In this document: piece after piece, positions 1 to 8,615 of the stretch
Layout of the letters: each line of letters opens with the position of its first letter
How positions within the stretch are numbered: position 1 is the first letter of the stretch
Source: Streptomyces humidus
GTDB taxonomy: Bacteria > Actinomycetota > Actinomycetes > Streptomycetales > Streptomycetaceae
Direction: 5' to 3'
Assembly (NCBI RefSeq): GCF_014649655.1
Contig: NZ_BMTL01000004.1
Span: forward strand, 80,340 to 144,339
Length of the DNA stretch: 64,000 nucleotides
The notes under the pieces: model-generated
Told to the model about the DNA's origin: nothing
Database searches by the model: none
What the model saw: the letters and a program-made list of their open reading frames with translations, nothing else
Position numbers and translations under genes: made by a program

Positions 1-150
1 TCCGGAGGCGGAGACCGAGCCCGAGCCCGCTCCGGAGGCGGAGACCGAGCCCGAGCCCGCTCCGGAGGCGGAGACCGAGCCCGAGCCCGCTCCGGAGGCG
101 GAGACCGAGCCCGAGCCCGCTCCGGAGGCAGAGACCGAGCCCGAGCCCGA
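1..150 (+). repeat. 30-bp in-frame tandem repeat, about 5 copies
   Basis: Four identical 30-bp units (1-30, 31-60, 61-90, 91-120) and a fifth diverging unit (one G-to-A change, different end) encode [10 protein letters not shown] repeats in the VWA protein. The array probably continues to the left of the window. Confidence 0.95.
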
Positions 151-1090
151 GACGGCAACCCCCACCGAGCCCCAGCCCGAACCGGTGCCCGAAGCCGCAC
201 CCGAAGCCGCACCCGCCGCTGACGCGGAAGAGCCCGCGGCCGCCGACGGCGAGGACGCCCCGCAGGAGGCGCCCGAGGCCGCCGCCGAGAGCCGCACGGA
301 CGGTGCGGACAGTGCGGACGTTGCCGACGATGCCTACAGTGCGGACGGCAAGGCCGAGGACGACTCCGCCGAGAGCGAAGCCGAGACGCAGACCCCCGTC
401 CCGGCCCCCGCCCAAGCCCCGGTTCAGGCCAAGGCCCCCGCCCAGCCGCCGGCCCAGGCACTCGCCGGCCTCACCACCGCCTACCAGGCAGCCGCCGCCG
501 CCCTCGAGAACACCGGCCTCACCGGCGCCCGTGCCGACGTCTACCTCGTGCTGGACCGCTCCGCGAGCATGCGCCCGTACTACAAGGACGGCTCCGCCCA
601 GGCCCTCGCCGAGCAGACCCTCGCTCTCGCGGCCCACCTCGACCCCGAGGCCACGGTCCACGTCGTCTTCTTCTCCACAGAGCTGGACGGCACCGGCGAG
701 CTGACCCTCACCGACCACGAGAACAAGATCGACGAGCTGCACGCCGGCCTCGGCCGCATGGGCCGCACCAGCTACCACGCCGCGGTCGAAGCCGTCGTCG
801 GACACCACGAGAAGAAGGCCGCCCCGGACGTCCCCGCCCTGGTCGTCTTCCAGACGGACGGCGCACCGGACGCGAAGACCCCGGCCACCCAGGCCCTCAC
901 CGACGCGGCGAAGAGCCACCCCGGCGTCTTCTTCTCCTTCGTGGCCTTCGGCGAGCACGACAACAAGGCCTTCGACTACCTCCGCAAGCTCAAGACCCCC
1001 AACACGTCCTTCTTCCACGCGGGCCCGACCCCGCGTGAGCTCACGGACGCCGAGCTCTACGAGGGCGTACTGGCCGTCTGGCGGCCGTAA
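1..1090 (+). CDS. VWA-domain protein (TerF/TerY-like), 3' part; 5' end outside window
   Basis: The frame is open from the window edge, so the gene is cut at its 5' end; a GTG at 185 is only an internal candidate start. The visible 362 residues begin with five copies of a [14 protein letters not shown] decapeptide, followed by a long Ala/Glu/Pro-rich linker and a C-terminal von Willebrand A domain (about nt 535-1085). The domain carries a MIDAS motif DRSAS (nt 554-568) and a later QTDGAPDA segment. VWA domains of this kind occur in tellurite-resistance-type (Ter) proteins, often behind a TerD domain, and bind a divalent metal for protein contacts. The missing N-terminus decides the subfamily. 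A strong hairpin follows the stop. Seen: VWA domain and repeats. Inferred: Ter link. Confidence 0.75.
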   Translation, partial: PEAETEPEPAPEAETEPEPAPEAETEPEPAPEAETEPEPAPEAETEPEPETATPTEPQPEPVPEAAPEAAPAADAEEPAAADGEDAPQEAPEAAAESRTDGADSADVADDAYSADGKAEDDSAESEAETQTPVPAPAQAPVQAKAPAQPPAQALAGLTTAYQAAAAALENTGLTGARADVYLVLDRSASMRPYYKDGSAQALAEQTLALAAHLDPEATVHVVFFSTELDGTGELTLTDHENKIDELHAGLGRMGRTSYHAAVEAVVGHHEKKAAPDVPALVVFQTDGAPDAKTPATQALTDAAKSHPGVFFSFVAFGEHDNKAFDYLRKLKTPNTSFFHAGPTPRELTDAELYEGVLAVWRP

Positions 1091-1118
1091 CCTCCGCCGA
1101 CGCCGGGCGACACCCCCC

Positions 1119-1162
1119 GGGCCGCCCGCCTCCCACCCTGTAAAACGGGAGGCGGGCGGCCC
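1119..1162 (+). terminator. Hairpin terminator after VWA gene
   Basis: Perfect 16-bp arms GGGCCGCCCGCCTCCC (1119-1134) and its complement (1147-1162) flank a 12-nt loop, 28 bp after the stop codon and ahead of metG. Confidence 0.85.
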
Positions 1163-1239
1163 ACCCATGTCGGCTACGATTTCCCTTTCACGGCTCGTAG
1201 AACGACCGCCCCGCACGACCGACCTGGGAGCAGCCTCCG

Positions 1240-2964
1240 ATGGCTCGACACCTCATCACCAGCGCCCTTCCGTACATCAACGGAATCAAGCACCTGGGCA
1301 ACATGGTGGGGTCCATGCTCCCGGCGGACGTGTACTCCCGCTACCTGCGCCTGCGCGGCCACGACGTGCTCTACATCTGCGCGACGGACGAGCACGGCAC
1401 CCCCGCCGAGCTGGCCGCGAAGGAGCTGGGCGTCCCGGTCGCCGAGTTCTGCGCGCAGGCGCACGACGCGCAGAAGGCCGTCTACGACGGTTTCGCGCTG
1501 GCCTTCGACTACTTCGGCCGGAGCTCCTCCCCGCAGAACGTCGAGATCACCCAGCACTTCGCCCGTCGCCTGAACGAGAACGGCTTCATCGAGGAGCGGG
1601 CGATCCGCCAGGTGTACAGCCCGGCCGACGGACGCTTCCTGCCGGACCGCTACGTCGAGGGCACCTGCCCCCACTGCGGCTACGACAAGGCCCGCGGCGA
1701 CCAGTGCGAGAACTGCACCCGCGTCCTGGACCCGACGGACCTGATCGACCCGCGCTCGGCGATCTCGGGCTCCACGGACCTGGAGGTCCGCGAGACCAAG
1801 CACCTGTTCCTCCTCCAGTCGAAGCTGCAGCACGAGGTCGAGGAGTGGGTGTCCCGCCACGAGGCGGACTGGCCGCAGCTGGCCTCCTCCATCGCTCGCA
1901 AGTGGCTCACCGAGGGCCTGCACGACCGCGCCATCACCCGCGACCTGGACTGGGGCGTCCCGGTTCCGGCCGACACCTGGCCGGAGCTGGCCGCCGAGGG
2001 CAAGGTCTTCTACGTCTGGTTCGACGCCCCGATCGAGTACATCGGCGCGACGAAGGAGTGGTCCGACCTCGACCCGGAGAACCGCGACTGGAAGTCGTGG
2101 TGGTACGAGGCGGACACGGGCGAGAACCCCGTCCGGTACACGGAGTTCATGGCCAAGGACAACGTCCCGTTCCACACGGTGATGTTCCCCGCCACGGAGC
2201 TGGGCGTGCGCGAGCCGTGGAAGAAGGTCGACTACGTCAAGGCCTTCAACTGGCTGACGTACTACGGCGGCAAGTTCTCCACGAGCCAGAAGCGCGGCGT
2301 CTTCACGGACCAGGCGCTCGACATCCTCCCGGCGGACTACTGGCGCTACTTCCTCATCGCCAACGCCCCCGAGTCGGACGACTCCTCCTTCACCTGGGAG
2401 CACTTCACGGCCACGGTGAACAAGGACCTCGCCGACACCCTGGGCAACTTCGTCAACCGCGTCCTGTCCTTCTCCAAGAAGCGCTTCGGCGAGGAGGTCC
2501 CGGCGGGCAGCGCGCCCGGCGAGGCGGAGGCGAAGCTCGGTGAGCAGATCGCCGGACTGCTCGCCGAGTACGAGTCGCAGATGGAGGCCCTGCAGTTCCG
2601 CAAGGCGGCCGCCGCCCTGCGCGCCCTGTGGTCCGCGGGCAACTCCTACCTGGAGGAGAAGGCCCCCTGGCTGGAGATCAAGACCGACAAGGACGGCGCG
2701 GCCCTCACCCTGCGCACGGCGATGAACCTGATCCACCTCTACGCGGTGGTCTCCGAGCCCTTCATCCCGGCGACGGCGAAGGTCATGCGGGAGGCGTTCT
2801 CCCTGGCCGACGACACGGCGGCCTGGGTCACGGCCGACGAGGCCCGCGCCCTGGCCTCCGTCCCGGCCGGCACCCCCTTCACCGTCCCGCCGGTCCTGTT
2901 CGCCAAGCTCACGGACGAGGACCTGGCGGCGTACAAGGAGCGCTTCGGCGGCGCCGACGCATGA
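1240..2964 (+). CDS. metG: Methionyl-tRNA synthetase
   Basis: Charges initiator and elongator tRNA-Met with methionine in the cytosol; 574 aa, class I aminoacyl-tRNA synthetase. The HIGH signature appears as HLGN at residues 18-21. A single four-cysteine zinc knuckle is at C143/C146/C156/C159. The KMSKS loop reads KFSTS at 345-349, so Thr replaces the second Lys. The catalytic core is followed by an alpha-helical anticodon-binding domain with a [13 protein letters not shown] segment; there is no C-terminal EMAP-like tRNA-binding domain, as in short actinobacterial forms. ATG start with a GGGAG ribosome site. Transcribed alone: terminators lie before it and right after it. The match to the Streptomyces family is essentially full length. 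Confidence 0.97.
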   Translation: MARHLITSALPYINGIKHLGNMVGSMLPADVYSRYLRLRGHDVLYICATDEHGTPAELAAKELGVPVAEFCAQAHDAQKAVYDGFALAFDYFGRSSSPQNVEITQHFARRLNENGFIEERAIRQVYSPADGRFLPDRYVEGTCPHCGYDKARGDQCENCTRVLDPTDLIDPRSAISGSTDLEVRETKHLFLLQSKLQHEVEEWVSRHEADWPQLASSIARKWLTEGLHDRAITRDLDWGVPVPADTWPELAAEGKVFYVWFDAPIEYIGATKEWSDLDPENRDWKSWWYEADTGENPVRYTEFMAKDNVPFHTVMFPATELGVREPWKKVDYVKAFNWLTYYGGKFSTSQKRGVFTDQALDILPADYWRYFLIANAPESDDSSFTWEHFTATVNKDLADTLGNFVNRVLSFSKKRFGEEVPAGSAPGEAEAKLGEQIAGLLAEYESQMEALQFRKAAAALRALWSAGNSYLEEKAPWLEIKTDKDGAALTLRTAMNLIHLYAVVSEPFIPATAKVMREAFSLADDTAAWVTADEARALASVPAGTPFTVPPVLFAKLTDEDLAAYKERFGGADA

Positions 2965-2971
2965 CGCACGG

Positions 2972-3008
2972 CGCGTGCGGAGGGATGTTCCGCGTCCCTC
3001 CGCACGCG
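2972..3008 (+). terminator. metG terminator
   Basis: 13-bp perfect arms CGCGTGCGGAGGG (2972-2984) and CCCTCCGCACGCG (2996-3008) with an 11-nt loop, starting 8 bp after the metG stop. Confidence 0.85.
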
Positions 3009-3115
3009 TCCGTCACTCCTCTGAGGGGGAAGCCGAAAAGGAGAAGATGTAGAGGAAAAGGCGGACGGCTTCCCCCCGCTTCGGCATGTTCCCGCTGAGC
3101 CGTATGGTTTCCGCC

Positions 3116-3607
3116 ATGGCAGTCCCCGAGGTCATCCCGATCGCCTATGAGCCGAGGCACCGCACCGAGTCCATCGGCCGGTACGCGGAAGGCCAGTTCC
3201 TCGCGTCGGTCACGTACGCCTTCCCCCAGGGCTTCCGTCTCGACGACGGCTGGGAAGAGCACAAACGCCTCTACACCGTGCTGCACACCTTCGACGCGGA
3301 CGGCCACTACCGTGACTCGGACATCTGGTGCGCCGGCACCTGGGCCGAGCAGCAGCGCGACCCGCACGGCGACGACTCGGTCCTCACCCGCGCCCGCGTC
3401 CGTCTGGCCACGCTCCTGCGCAGCCTGCCCCGCCGCTCCTACACGGACATCGCCGTCCGCCCTTTCCGCATCACCTACGAGGGCGTGCTCTTCGGCCTGG
3501 TGATCCGCGAGGACAAGGACGAGGACGGCGCCCCCGAGACCTGGGCGGAGCTCTACCCGGACCGCCTCGCCTTCGCCGCCCCGTGGGACGGCACATACGA
3601 CACGTGA
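3116..3607 (+). CDS. Conserved hypothetical protein
   Basis: 163 aa from the ATG at 3116, chosen over the upstream 3086 start because translation from MAVPEVIPIAYEP looks like the conserved beginning. Soluble, acidic, with several aromatic residues (DDGWEEHKRLYTVLHTF, RDSDIWCAGTW) and no signal peptide or membrane segment. Third-position GC is typical of real Streptomyces genes. I do not recognise a named domain. It follows metG, separated from it by a terminator, and faces the leftward DUF397 gene, so it is probably monocistronic. Function unknown. Confidence 0.8.
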   Translation: MAVPEVIPIAYEPRHRTESIGRYAEGQFLASVTYAFPQGFRLDDGWEEHKRLYTVLHTFDADGHYRDSDIWCAGTWAEQQRDPHGDDSVLTRARVRLATLLRSLPRRSYTDIAVRPFRITYEGVLFGLVIREDKDEDGAPETWAELYPDRLAFAAPWDGTYDT

Positions 3608-3690
3608 CCGGCTCTCGCGAGCCGATCCGCGTGGTGCCGTGAGCGTTGCCGCGCGGTCGGGAACACCCCGGGGCGACGGCGGTTACGGGA

Positions 3691-3900
3691 TCAGCATCCC
3701 GACGCGAAAGTCACGAAGTCCGTCCACGCCTCCGGCGCGAGCGCAAGCTGAGGGCCGCCTATGTTCTTGGAGTCGCGGACATGCACCGTGCAGAGGGAAG
3801 TGGCGATCTCGATGCAGTCGTTGCCGTCCCCGCTGCTGCTGTAGCTGCTCTTGAACCACGCCAGTTCGGTGGTCTCCCGGGTGGTTGACGTGCGGATCAT
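3691..3900 (-). CDS. DUF397 domain protein
   Basis: 69 aa. Shows the DUF397 signature: WFKSSYSSSGDGNDCIEIA near the N-terminus and VRDSKN in the middle, ending WTDFVTF. DUF397 proteins are small partners encoded next to Scr1-type HTH regulators and are very common in Streptomyces (whiJ/abaA-type loci), where some affect development or antibiotic production. The start ATG overlaps the stop of the upstream regulator by 4 bp (ATGA), so the two are translationally coupled. Family assignment is secure; what this copy controls is unknown. Confidence 0.92.
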   Translation of the reverse strand: MIRTSTTRETTELAWFKSSYSSSGDGNDCIEIATSLCTVHVRDSKNIGGPQLALAPEAWTDFVTFASGC

Positions 3901-4772
3901 GTCTCTCCAAGCATCTGCTCGATGAAGGCCCGGGACTCTCGGATCGTGAGGGCCTGGGCCCGGATCATGCCATAGCGCAGTTCAAGGATTCTGAGCTGCT
4001 TCGGGTCAGACACCGGGCGCCCGCTGAACGCTCCCTCGGAGCGCCCCACCGCAGTGCCGTCCGGAAACTTGAGCACCTCGATCAGCCCACCCGTGCCGAA
4101 GTGTTCGTCGCAGTCGGTCGGCATCACCTGGATCGAGACGTTCCGCAACTGGCCCAGCTCCAGCAGCCGCTCGAGCTGCCGACGCCAAACCATTCTGCCC
4201 CCGACCGGACGGCGGAGCGTCACCTCTTCCTGGACAAAGCTGAGCGCCGGTCCTGGTGACCGCTCGAAGATCGAATGCCGGGCCATCCGTGCGGCCACCA
4301 TGCGCTCCGTCTCTTCATCCGAGTAGCCGGGCAGCCACACGTGGAAGAGCGCGCGCATGTGCTCCTCCGTCTGCAACAAGCCATGGATGTTGTGGTTGCT
4401 GTACAGCCCCACTTCAACCGCCTGGGCCTCCAGCTTCCCAAGCTCCCGGACTCTCTTCGGATACCGGACCTTCTTCACGTCCTCCCAGGCCGCCGCGACC
4501 AGTCCGCCCGCGCCCAGCACGTCGTCGGCCTTGTCCAGGTACTCCTGCCGGGGGATCCGCTTGCCGCCCTCGACCTTGTAGACCAGGTCCTCGCCGTACC
4601 CGACCGCCACCGCGAAGTCGGCGGCCCGCATCCCCACCGCTTCCCGCCGCAGCTTCAACTGCCTGCCCACCGTGGCGAGTACGGCCACGCCCCACTCGTC
4701 GTCCGGGTCCACCTCCCACCCCGGCTCGTCCGCCTCGGTCCGGAGCCGTACCGCCTCGCCGTCCACCGACAT
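3897..4772 (-). CDS. Scr1-family XRE/HTH regulator (DUF5753)
   Basis: 291 aa from the ATG at 4772 (MSVDGEAVRL), which has a GAGGGG ribosome site; a longer in-frame extension to 4844 is less likely. The N-terminal XRE-type helix-turn-helix (VGRQLKLRREAVGMRAADFA then YGEDLVYKVEGGKRIP) is followed by the DUF5753 sensor-like domain (GLLQTEEHMRALF, ERMVAARMARHSIF, MVWRRQLERLLELG, VSIQVMP). Regulators of this family pair with DUF397 proteins and with an anti-sigma-like ATPase, as here: DUF397 overlaps its stop, and the ATPase gene is divergent. The 154-bp gap at 4773-4926 probably holds operators for both directions. DNA target unknown. Confidence 0.93.
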   Translation of the reverse strand: MSVDGEAVRLRTEADEPGWEVDPDDEWGVAVLATVGRQLKLRREAVGMRAADFAVAVGYGEDLVYKVEGGKRIPRQEYLDKADDVLGAGGLVAAAWEDVKKVRYPKRVRELGKLEAQAVEVGLYSNHNIHGLLQTEEHMRALFHVWLPGYSDEETERMVAARMARHSIFERSPGPALSFVQEEVTLRRPVGGRMVWRRQLERLLELGQLRNVSIQVMPTDCDEHFGTGGLIEVLKFPDGTAVGRSEGAFSGRPVSDPKQLRILELRYGMIRAQALTIRESRAFIEQMLGET

Positions 4773-4926
4773 ACCGCACCCCTCTGTCGTACTGCCGTGG
4801 CGTAACGCCGTTACCCGCAGGCCCGGTTCCGACGGTCCGGACAACGGCCGACAAGCTCCGGACAGTCACCCTACGTATCAGCGCTGTCACTGTTCACGGT
4901 AAGCGTGTAAGGCCACGCTCGGTCAC

Positions 4927-5370
4927 GTGAACAGCGAAAAGTCCACCCAACTCCCCTCGCCCGCAGACCATTTCAGCGTGTTCCTGTCACCCACGCCCCG
5001 TGGCGCCCGCCTCGCCCGGCTGCTCGCCACGGACTGGATGCGCGACCGGGACCTGCCCCACCGCGTCGCCGAGGCCGCCGAACACCTCGTCGCCGAGCTC
5101 GCGGCAAACGCGGCCACCCACGGCCGGCTCCCCGGACGGGACTTCCGCCTCGTCCTCCTGACCCGCGACGCGACCCTCCGCATCGAGGTGACCGACACAC
5201 GCGGTGACGATCTCCCGCACCGCCGACCACCCACCCCCGACGCCGACTCCGGGCGCGGGCTCCTTCTCGTCGAGGCCCTCGCCGACCACTGGGGCGTCGA
5301 ACTCGGCCCCGACCCCCGCAAGACCGTGTGGGCCGAACTCGACCTCTCACCGGAGTTCAGATACGTGTGA
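4927..5370 (+). CDS. ATP-binding anti-sigma-factor-like protein (HATPase_c, RsbW-like)
   Basis: 147 aa from GTG 4927. It has the GHKL fold of anti-sigma kinases: AAEHLVAELAANAATHG (N box), VTDTRGDDLPHRRP (G1 box) and SGRGLLLVEALADHWGV (G2 box). Such small Streptomyces proteins bind ATP and are thought to hold sigma factors or anti-anti-sigma factors. It is transcribed divergently from the Scr1-type regulator, completing the usual DUF397/HTH/ATPase triad. No dedicated sigma factor lies in the window, so its partner must be elsewhere. Confidence 0.93.
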   Translation: MNSEKSTQLPSPADHFSVFLSPTPRGARLARLLATDWMRDRDLPHRVAEAAEHLVAELAANAATHGRLPGRDFRLVLLTRDATLRIEVTDTRGDDLPHRRPPTPDADSGRGLLLVEALADHWGVELGPDPRKTVWAELDLSPEFRYV

Positions 5371-5621
5371 TCCGGTGGCTCGGACGCCCTCCTCCAAGAA
5401 ACACGAGAGGGAAAGAAACCTCACCAAGCCCCACCCCTCCCGCCCACGGCGCATGCTCACTCTCGCGAGTGAACATCACCAACTCAGCTGGATTCGGCAC
5501 CGGTTGCCTGCCCTACGCTCAGCGCGACAGCACACGCCCCCCCCCAGACATGCGACGGCCCCCGCCGGGACTGCAATCCCGAGGCGAGGGCCTGACCACC
5601 AAGGAAGTTAGGCCCTTCCCG
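5371..5621 (+). other. Leader region ahead of the broken HTH gene
   Basis: No gene is supported. It contains a palindrome CTCTCGCGAG (5460-5469) and the 5530-5610 stretch around ACATGCGACGGCCCC, which resembles leaders I associate with this HTH family in Streptomyces. That resemblance is from memory and was not tested. Confidence 0.4.
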
Positions 5622-6150
5622 ATGGACACCCAAAACCCTAGCGCGCACCCGCACTCCCAGTCCCGTATCGGCGGGAAAAACCACCCGCCCCGTCACGCCT
5701 CCACGGACGGGCACTCCGGCGGCGTCATCCATGACAGCACCCGCCACACCACCCGCTTCACGGTTGATCGGCAACCACCTCGCGCAGCACCCCGACCTCT
5801 CAGGACTCGCCATCGGGCTGGCCGTGCACATCCAGTCCCTCCCCGCCGGCGCGCGCGTCGACATCAAGACCCTCGCCGCCCGCTTCCCGGAGGGCCCGAC
5901 CCGTACCGCCGCCGCCCTGCGCGAGCTGGAGACCCACGGCTACCTGCGCCCGCCCCCGCGAACGCACCGAGAGCGGCCGCATCGTCACCCGCACGGTCTC
6001 CTGCAACCAGCCCGGCCGACACGGCAGCGCACCGGCCGAGGCACCCGAACCCCCGGCCCGCCGAGCAGCGGCGGCCCGACAGCAGAGACCCGCCCGCCGC
6101 GCCCTCCCCGCCGTACCGCAGCCCGCGTACAACCTGACGAGAGGCCCGAA
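5622..6150 (+). pseudogene. Frameshifted, 3'-truncated helix-turn-helix regulator
   Basis: A common Streptomyces wHTH protein can be reassembled only across three frames. The start ATG 5622 (MDTQNPSAHPHSQSRIGG) is in frame 0 to about 5768. The core IGNHLAQHPDLSGLAIGLAV and AARFPEGPTRTAAALRELE is in frame 1 to about 5950. RERTESGRIVTRTVSCNQPG follows in frame 2. Each step is a +1 shift, and the second lies at a CCCCC run (5953-5957). After PAVPQPAYN the usual C-terminal region (an LLADLRRHDP-type helix) is missing and the sequence runs into the Rpn-like gene. An intact frame from ATG 5731 exists for 148 codons but becomes low-complexity after the shift. Inferred to be non-functional. Confidence 0.75.
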
Positions 6151-6157
6151 CCCCACC

Positions 6158-7042
6158 ATGGTCAGCTCCCCGCATGAGGCGATGCACCGGATCTTCCAAC
6201 ACGATCTCGAACTCTTCGGTCGCGTCTCGCGCATCCTCGGGCTCGGACTCCCCGCCCCCGTCAAGATCACCGTTCTGCCCACCGATCTCACCGAGACCAG
6301 CCCCGTCGAACGCCGCGTGGACACGCTCTTCCGTCTGGACAACCCGGAGCACGGCCCCTTCATCCTGGCCATCGAGGCGCAGGGGAGGAAGGATCCCTCC
6401 AAGCCCGCCAGCTGGGCTTACTACACCTCCTACGTGTGGACGAAGTACCGGATCCCCACGGCGCTCATGGTCGTGTGCCAGGACCACGCGACAGCGGCGT
6501 GGGCTCAGCAACCGGTAGCCAGCGGTCCGCCCCAGTTGCCCACGCTCACCCTGAAGCCCCTCGTCGTGGGCCCGCACAACATGCCCGTGATCACCGATCC
6601 GGACGAGGCCCGCGCGGACCTCGCGCTGGCCGCTCTGTCCGCGATCACACACGCTGCCGATCCGGACATCGGTGCCATACTGAAAACCCTGTCCACCGCT
6701 CTGCGGGGTGTCCCCGAGGACATCGCCGACCCCATCATCGAGTTCACCGCACAGGGTCTGGGCAAGCGCCCGGCCAAGCAGATCTGGAGGAAACTGGTGG
6801 CCGTGGACCTCTCCTTCTACAAGTCGTACATCTCGGAAGAGATCCGGGACGAGGGCCGCGCGCAGGGCCGCGCGCAGGGCCGCGCCGAAGCTCTGCTGCT
6901 CGTCCTGGAACAACGGGGTATCGACGTGCCTGAGCACATCCGTGAACGCATCACGGACTGCAACGACCCGGAAACCCTCGGCCGCTGGCTCGCCCGATCC
7001 GTCACGGCTCCCACAGCCGAGGACGTTGTCGCAGACGAGTAG
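6158..7042 (+). CDS. Rpn/PD-(D/E)XK nuclease-family transposase-like protein
   Basis: 294 aa, starting MVSSPHEAMHRIFQ. The N-terminal half carries a PD-(D/E)XK-like core: VDTLFRLDNPEHG (Asp), then FILAIEAQGRKD (Glu-x-Gln ... Lys), with WAYYTSYVWTKYRIP after it, as in the recombination-promoting Rpn (YhgA/PD-DxK transposase-like) superfamily. The C-terminal region has a charged RAQGRAQGRAEALL linker and a short helical tail. Members are frequent in Streptomyces accessory DNA, often multicopy. Its reading frame is continuous with the broken HTH gene upstream, so an ATG-proximal fusion is possible; the ATG at 6158 in ACCATGG is the conserved family start. Molecular role unproven. Confidence 0.8.
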   Translation: MVSSPHEAMHRIFQHDLELFGRVSRILGLGLPAPVKITVLPTDLTETSPVERRVDTLFRLDNPEHGPFILAIEAQGRKDPSKPASWAYYTSYVWTKYRIPTALMVVCQDHATAAWAQQPVASGPPQLPTLTLKPLVVGPHNMPVITDPDEARADLALAALSAITHAADPDIGAILKTLSTALRGVPEDIADPIIEFTAQGLGKRPAKQIWRKLVAVDLSFYKSYISEEIRDEGRAQGRAQGRAEALLLVLEQRGIDVPEHIRERITDCNDPETLGRWLARSVTAPTAEDVVADE

Positions 7043-7057
7043 CCACGGACGCGTTCC

Positions 7058-7250
7058 ACACGTCGCGCCATGCCACGGCGGTCGCGGTGCCGAACTCGCA
7101 TCTGATCACCCTGATCGACGCCTACGACGAGGCGGAGCTGGTCGAGACCGGCCGCCGGGTCGCCGGGTCGCCGGAGGTGTTCCCGATCGGCGCGAACCTC
7201 TCCTTCGTGCTGCCCCTCTCGCAGGACGAGGTGTTCGTCCACACCTGCGC
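7058..7250 (+). pseudogene. Diaminopimelate epimerase-like (DapF) gene remnant
   Basis: The frame through 7087 encodes SRHATAVAVPNSHLI, GRRVAGSPEVFP and GANLSFVLPLSQDEVFVHT. These align with the DapF segment running from the SMGNPH motif to the residues before the second catalytic Cys (YERGxGxTxxCGxG). Both ends are gone: there is no N-terminal half, and the catalytic YERG...CGSG block is replaced by unrelated sequence. It must be a relic, not a working epimerase. The family call is from motif order by eye. Confidence 0.55.
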
Positions 7251-7363
7251 CGTCACCGCAGGGCCTTGGCCCTCGGGTCGGCGCGTGACGCCCCAGCCGT
7301 GCCGGCCGGTCGGCAGAGGGACGCCGATCAAGGCGGTCAGGACCTGTCCGGTGGATCAGGTCA

Positions 7364-7620
7364 CAGGTACTCGACGGCACCCTGAGCAGCGACGCCTGTC
7401 TGCGATCACGCAGAGAGACTCGCCTGGGCCAGGGACGTCGAGATCGCCCGCCGCCCCGACCGGCACACCGCCCTGCGGGGGAAGTGCCGACCTCACCGAA
7501 CGCGCCCTGTCCGACAACATCGAGCTCGGTGTGGTGCTGCGGGATCCGTACGTGGTGGAGCCGCTGGTCTACCACTTCCCCTGGCTGCCGGCCCCGGAGA
7601 ACAAGGTCATGCGCCCTGTG
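7364..7620 (+). pseudogene. Unidentified gene remnant spread over three frames
   Basis: Protein-like sequence with Streptomyces codon bias moves from frame 2 (VLDGTLSSDAC, 7364) to frame 0 (RLAWARDVEIARRPDRHTAL, about 7416-7480) to frame 1 (ADLTERALSDNIELGVV and VVEPLVYHFPWLPAPENKV, 7486-7615). The pieces read as one protein broken by two +1 shifts. I do not recognise the family. The stretch 7621-7702 holds nothing I can support. Confidence 0.45.
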
Positions 7621-7702
7621 TGCCGCCTTGCGGGGGGCATGCCTGACAGGTGGTCGCGAGGGCCGGGGGCTCGTGGTCACCCGGCCCTCGCGAGTCTCGG
7701 TG

Positions 7703-8059
7703 TTACTTCAGGACGCCCGCGCCCGTCGTCGTCGCCAGGGTCGTCGCCAGGGTCGTCGGCAGGTTCTTCGCCGAGGTCTCCAGGCCCGTCGTCAGGGTCG
7801 GCGTCCCGTTGACGGTCGTCTTCAGCGTCGTCTTGTCGTGGTCGGTGTGCGCGGCATCCGCCCTGGCGCCACCGGTCGTGCCCGTGCCGGAGAAGGCCCG
7901 GCCGTCCTTCGCGGCGAGCGTCCGGTGGCACAGGCCGACGGTCCCGGCCCCGGCGTTCACCACGACGACGCCCGCGCCGGTGCCCGCGGCCACGGCGGCG
8001 GCGGTGACCACGAGGACGCGGCGTGAGCGGAGGGACCAGCGGTGGGCGGGAGCCGGCAC
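7703..8059 (-). CDS. Small putative secreted or membrane-anchored protein
   Basis: 118 aa from GTG 8059. The N-terminus has Arg/Arg (RSLRSRRV context) and then a hydrophobic stretch LVVTAAAVAAGTGAGVVVV (about residues 15-35), typical of a signal peptide or single membrane anchor. The rest is Thr/Ala-rich (TTLATTLATTTGAGVLK end) with one Cys. There is no recognisable domain. It sits between decayed genes on the opposite strand and may itself be a truncated product. Codon use looks normal. Confidence 0.45.
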   Translation of the reverse strand: MPAPAHRWSLRSRRVLVVTAAAVAAGTGAGVVVVNAGAGTVGLCHRTLAAKDGRAFSGTGTTGGARADAAHTDHDKTTLKTTVNGTPTLTTGLETSAKNLPTTLATTLATTTGAGVLK

Positions 8060-8189
8060 GGGGAATCCTTACGGGAGGAGCGTGCTTACCACCCGTCAGT
8101 GGTCGCCGCCGCGGGAAGAGTTGCCGCGCGAGGAGAATCTTTTTCTGCGGCACCGCCCGCGCGCGTTCGGACGCCTTCACGATTCCCGC

Positions 8190-8421
8190 ACCGTCTTCCG
8201 ACAACGGGCAGGCCCAGCAGGACCACGCGCGTCTGCTGGGTCAGGGCGAGCAGGTGCACGCCGCGTTCCTGGCTGATCCGCGACACCCTCCTGTTCACCG
8301 ACCACCGGCTGCTGCTCGGATCTGGGTCTCGGGCACGCCGGCGCCGATCCAGAAGACGTTCACCAAGGGCGTCGACATCCACGAGGTGCAGGCGATCCTC
8401 ACGCAGTTCGTCGCGAGGTAG
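8190..8421 (+). pseudogene. Remnant of a bacterial PH-domain protein (bPH_1/DUF1696-like)
   Basis: Frame 1 gives AQQDHARLLGQGEQVHAAF, frame 2 gives LIRDTLLFTDHRLLL, and frame 1 again gives WVSGTPAPIQKTFTKGVDIH and EVQAILTQFVAR before a TAG. This order matches the start and end of YokE-like PH-domain proteins, with the middle (the VTGRKVEYHSIPY-type strands) deleted. Two frame changes and the internal deletion make it a pseudogene. Confidence 0.65.
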
Positions 8422-8615
8422 GCGAGGCGGTCCCGAGCCGGGCGGGGGGGCCGCTACCGTCCACGACGCCCGCCCGTCCCCCGCCCCCTCGGCATCGCGG
8501 CGGCCCGCGACGGTGGCCGCTCCCGACGGCGGCCGCTTCAAGTGCGGCCGCTCCGGACCTCAGCCGCCTCAGCCACCCCGGCGGCCCCGGCAGCCACGCC
8601 GCGAACGCGCCGCGT

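Noticed and set aside
1..150. Regular repeats as a CRISPR array
   Set aside because: Units are contiguous without spacers and code in frame for a decapeptide.
1035..2736. Long open frames overlapping metG on both strands (about 500 codons each)
   Set aside because: They are GC-rich shadows: amino acid content is Arg/Pro/Gly-heavy, and the metG frame alone shows third-position GC bias and all family motifs.
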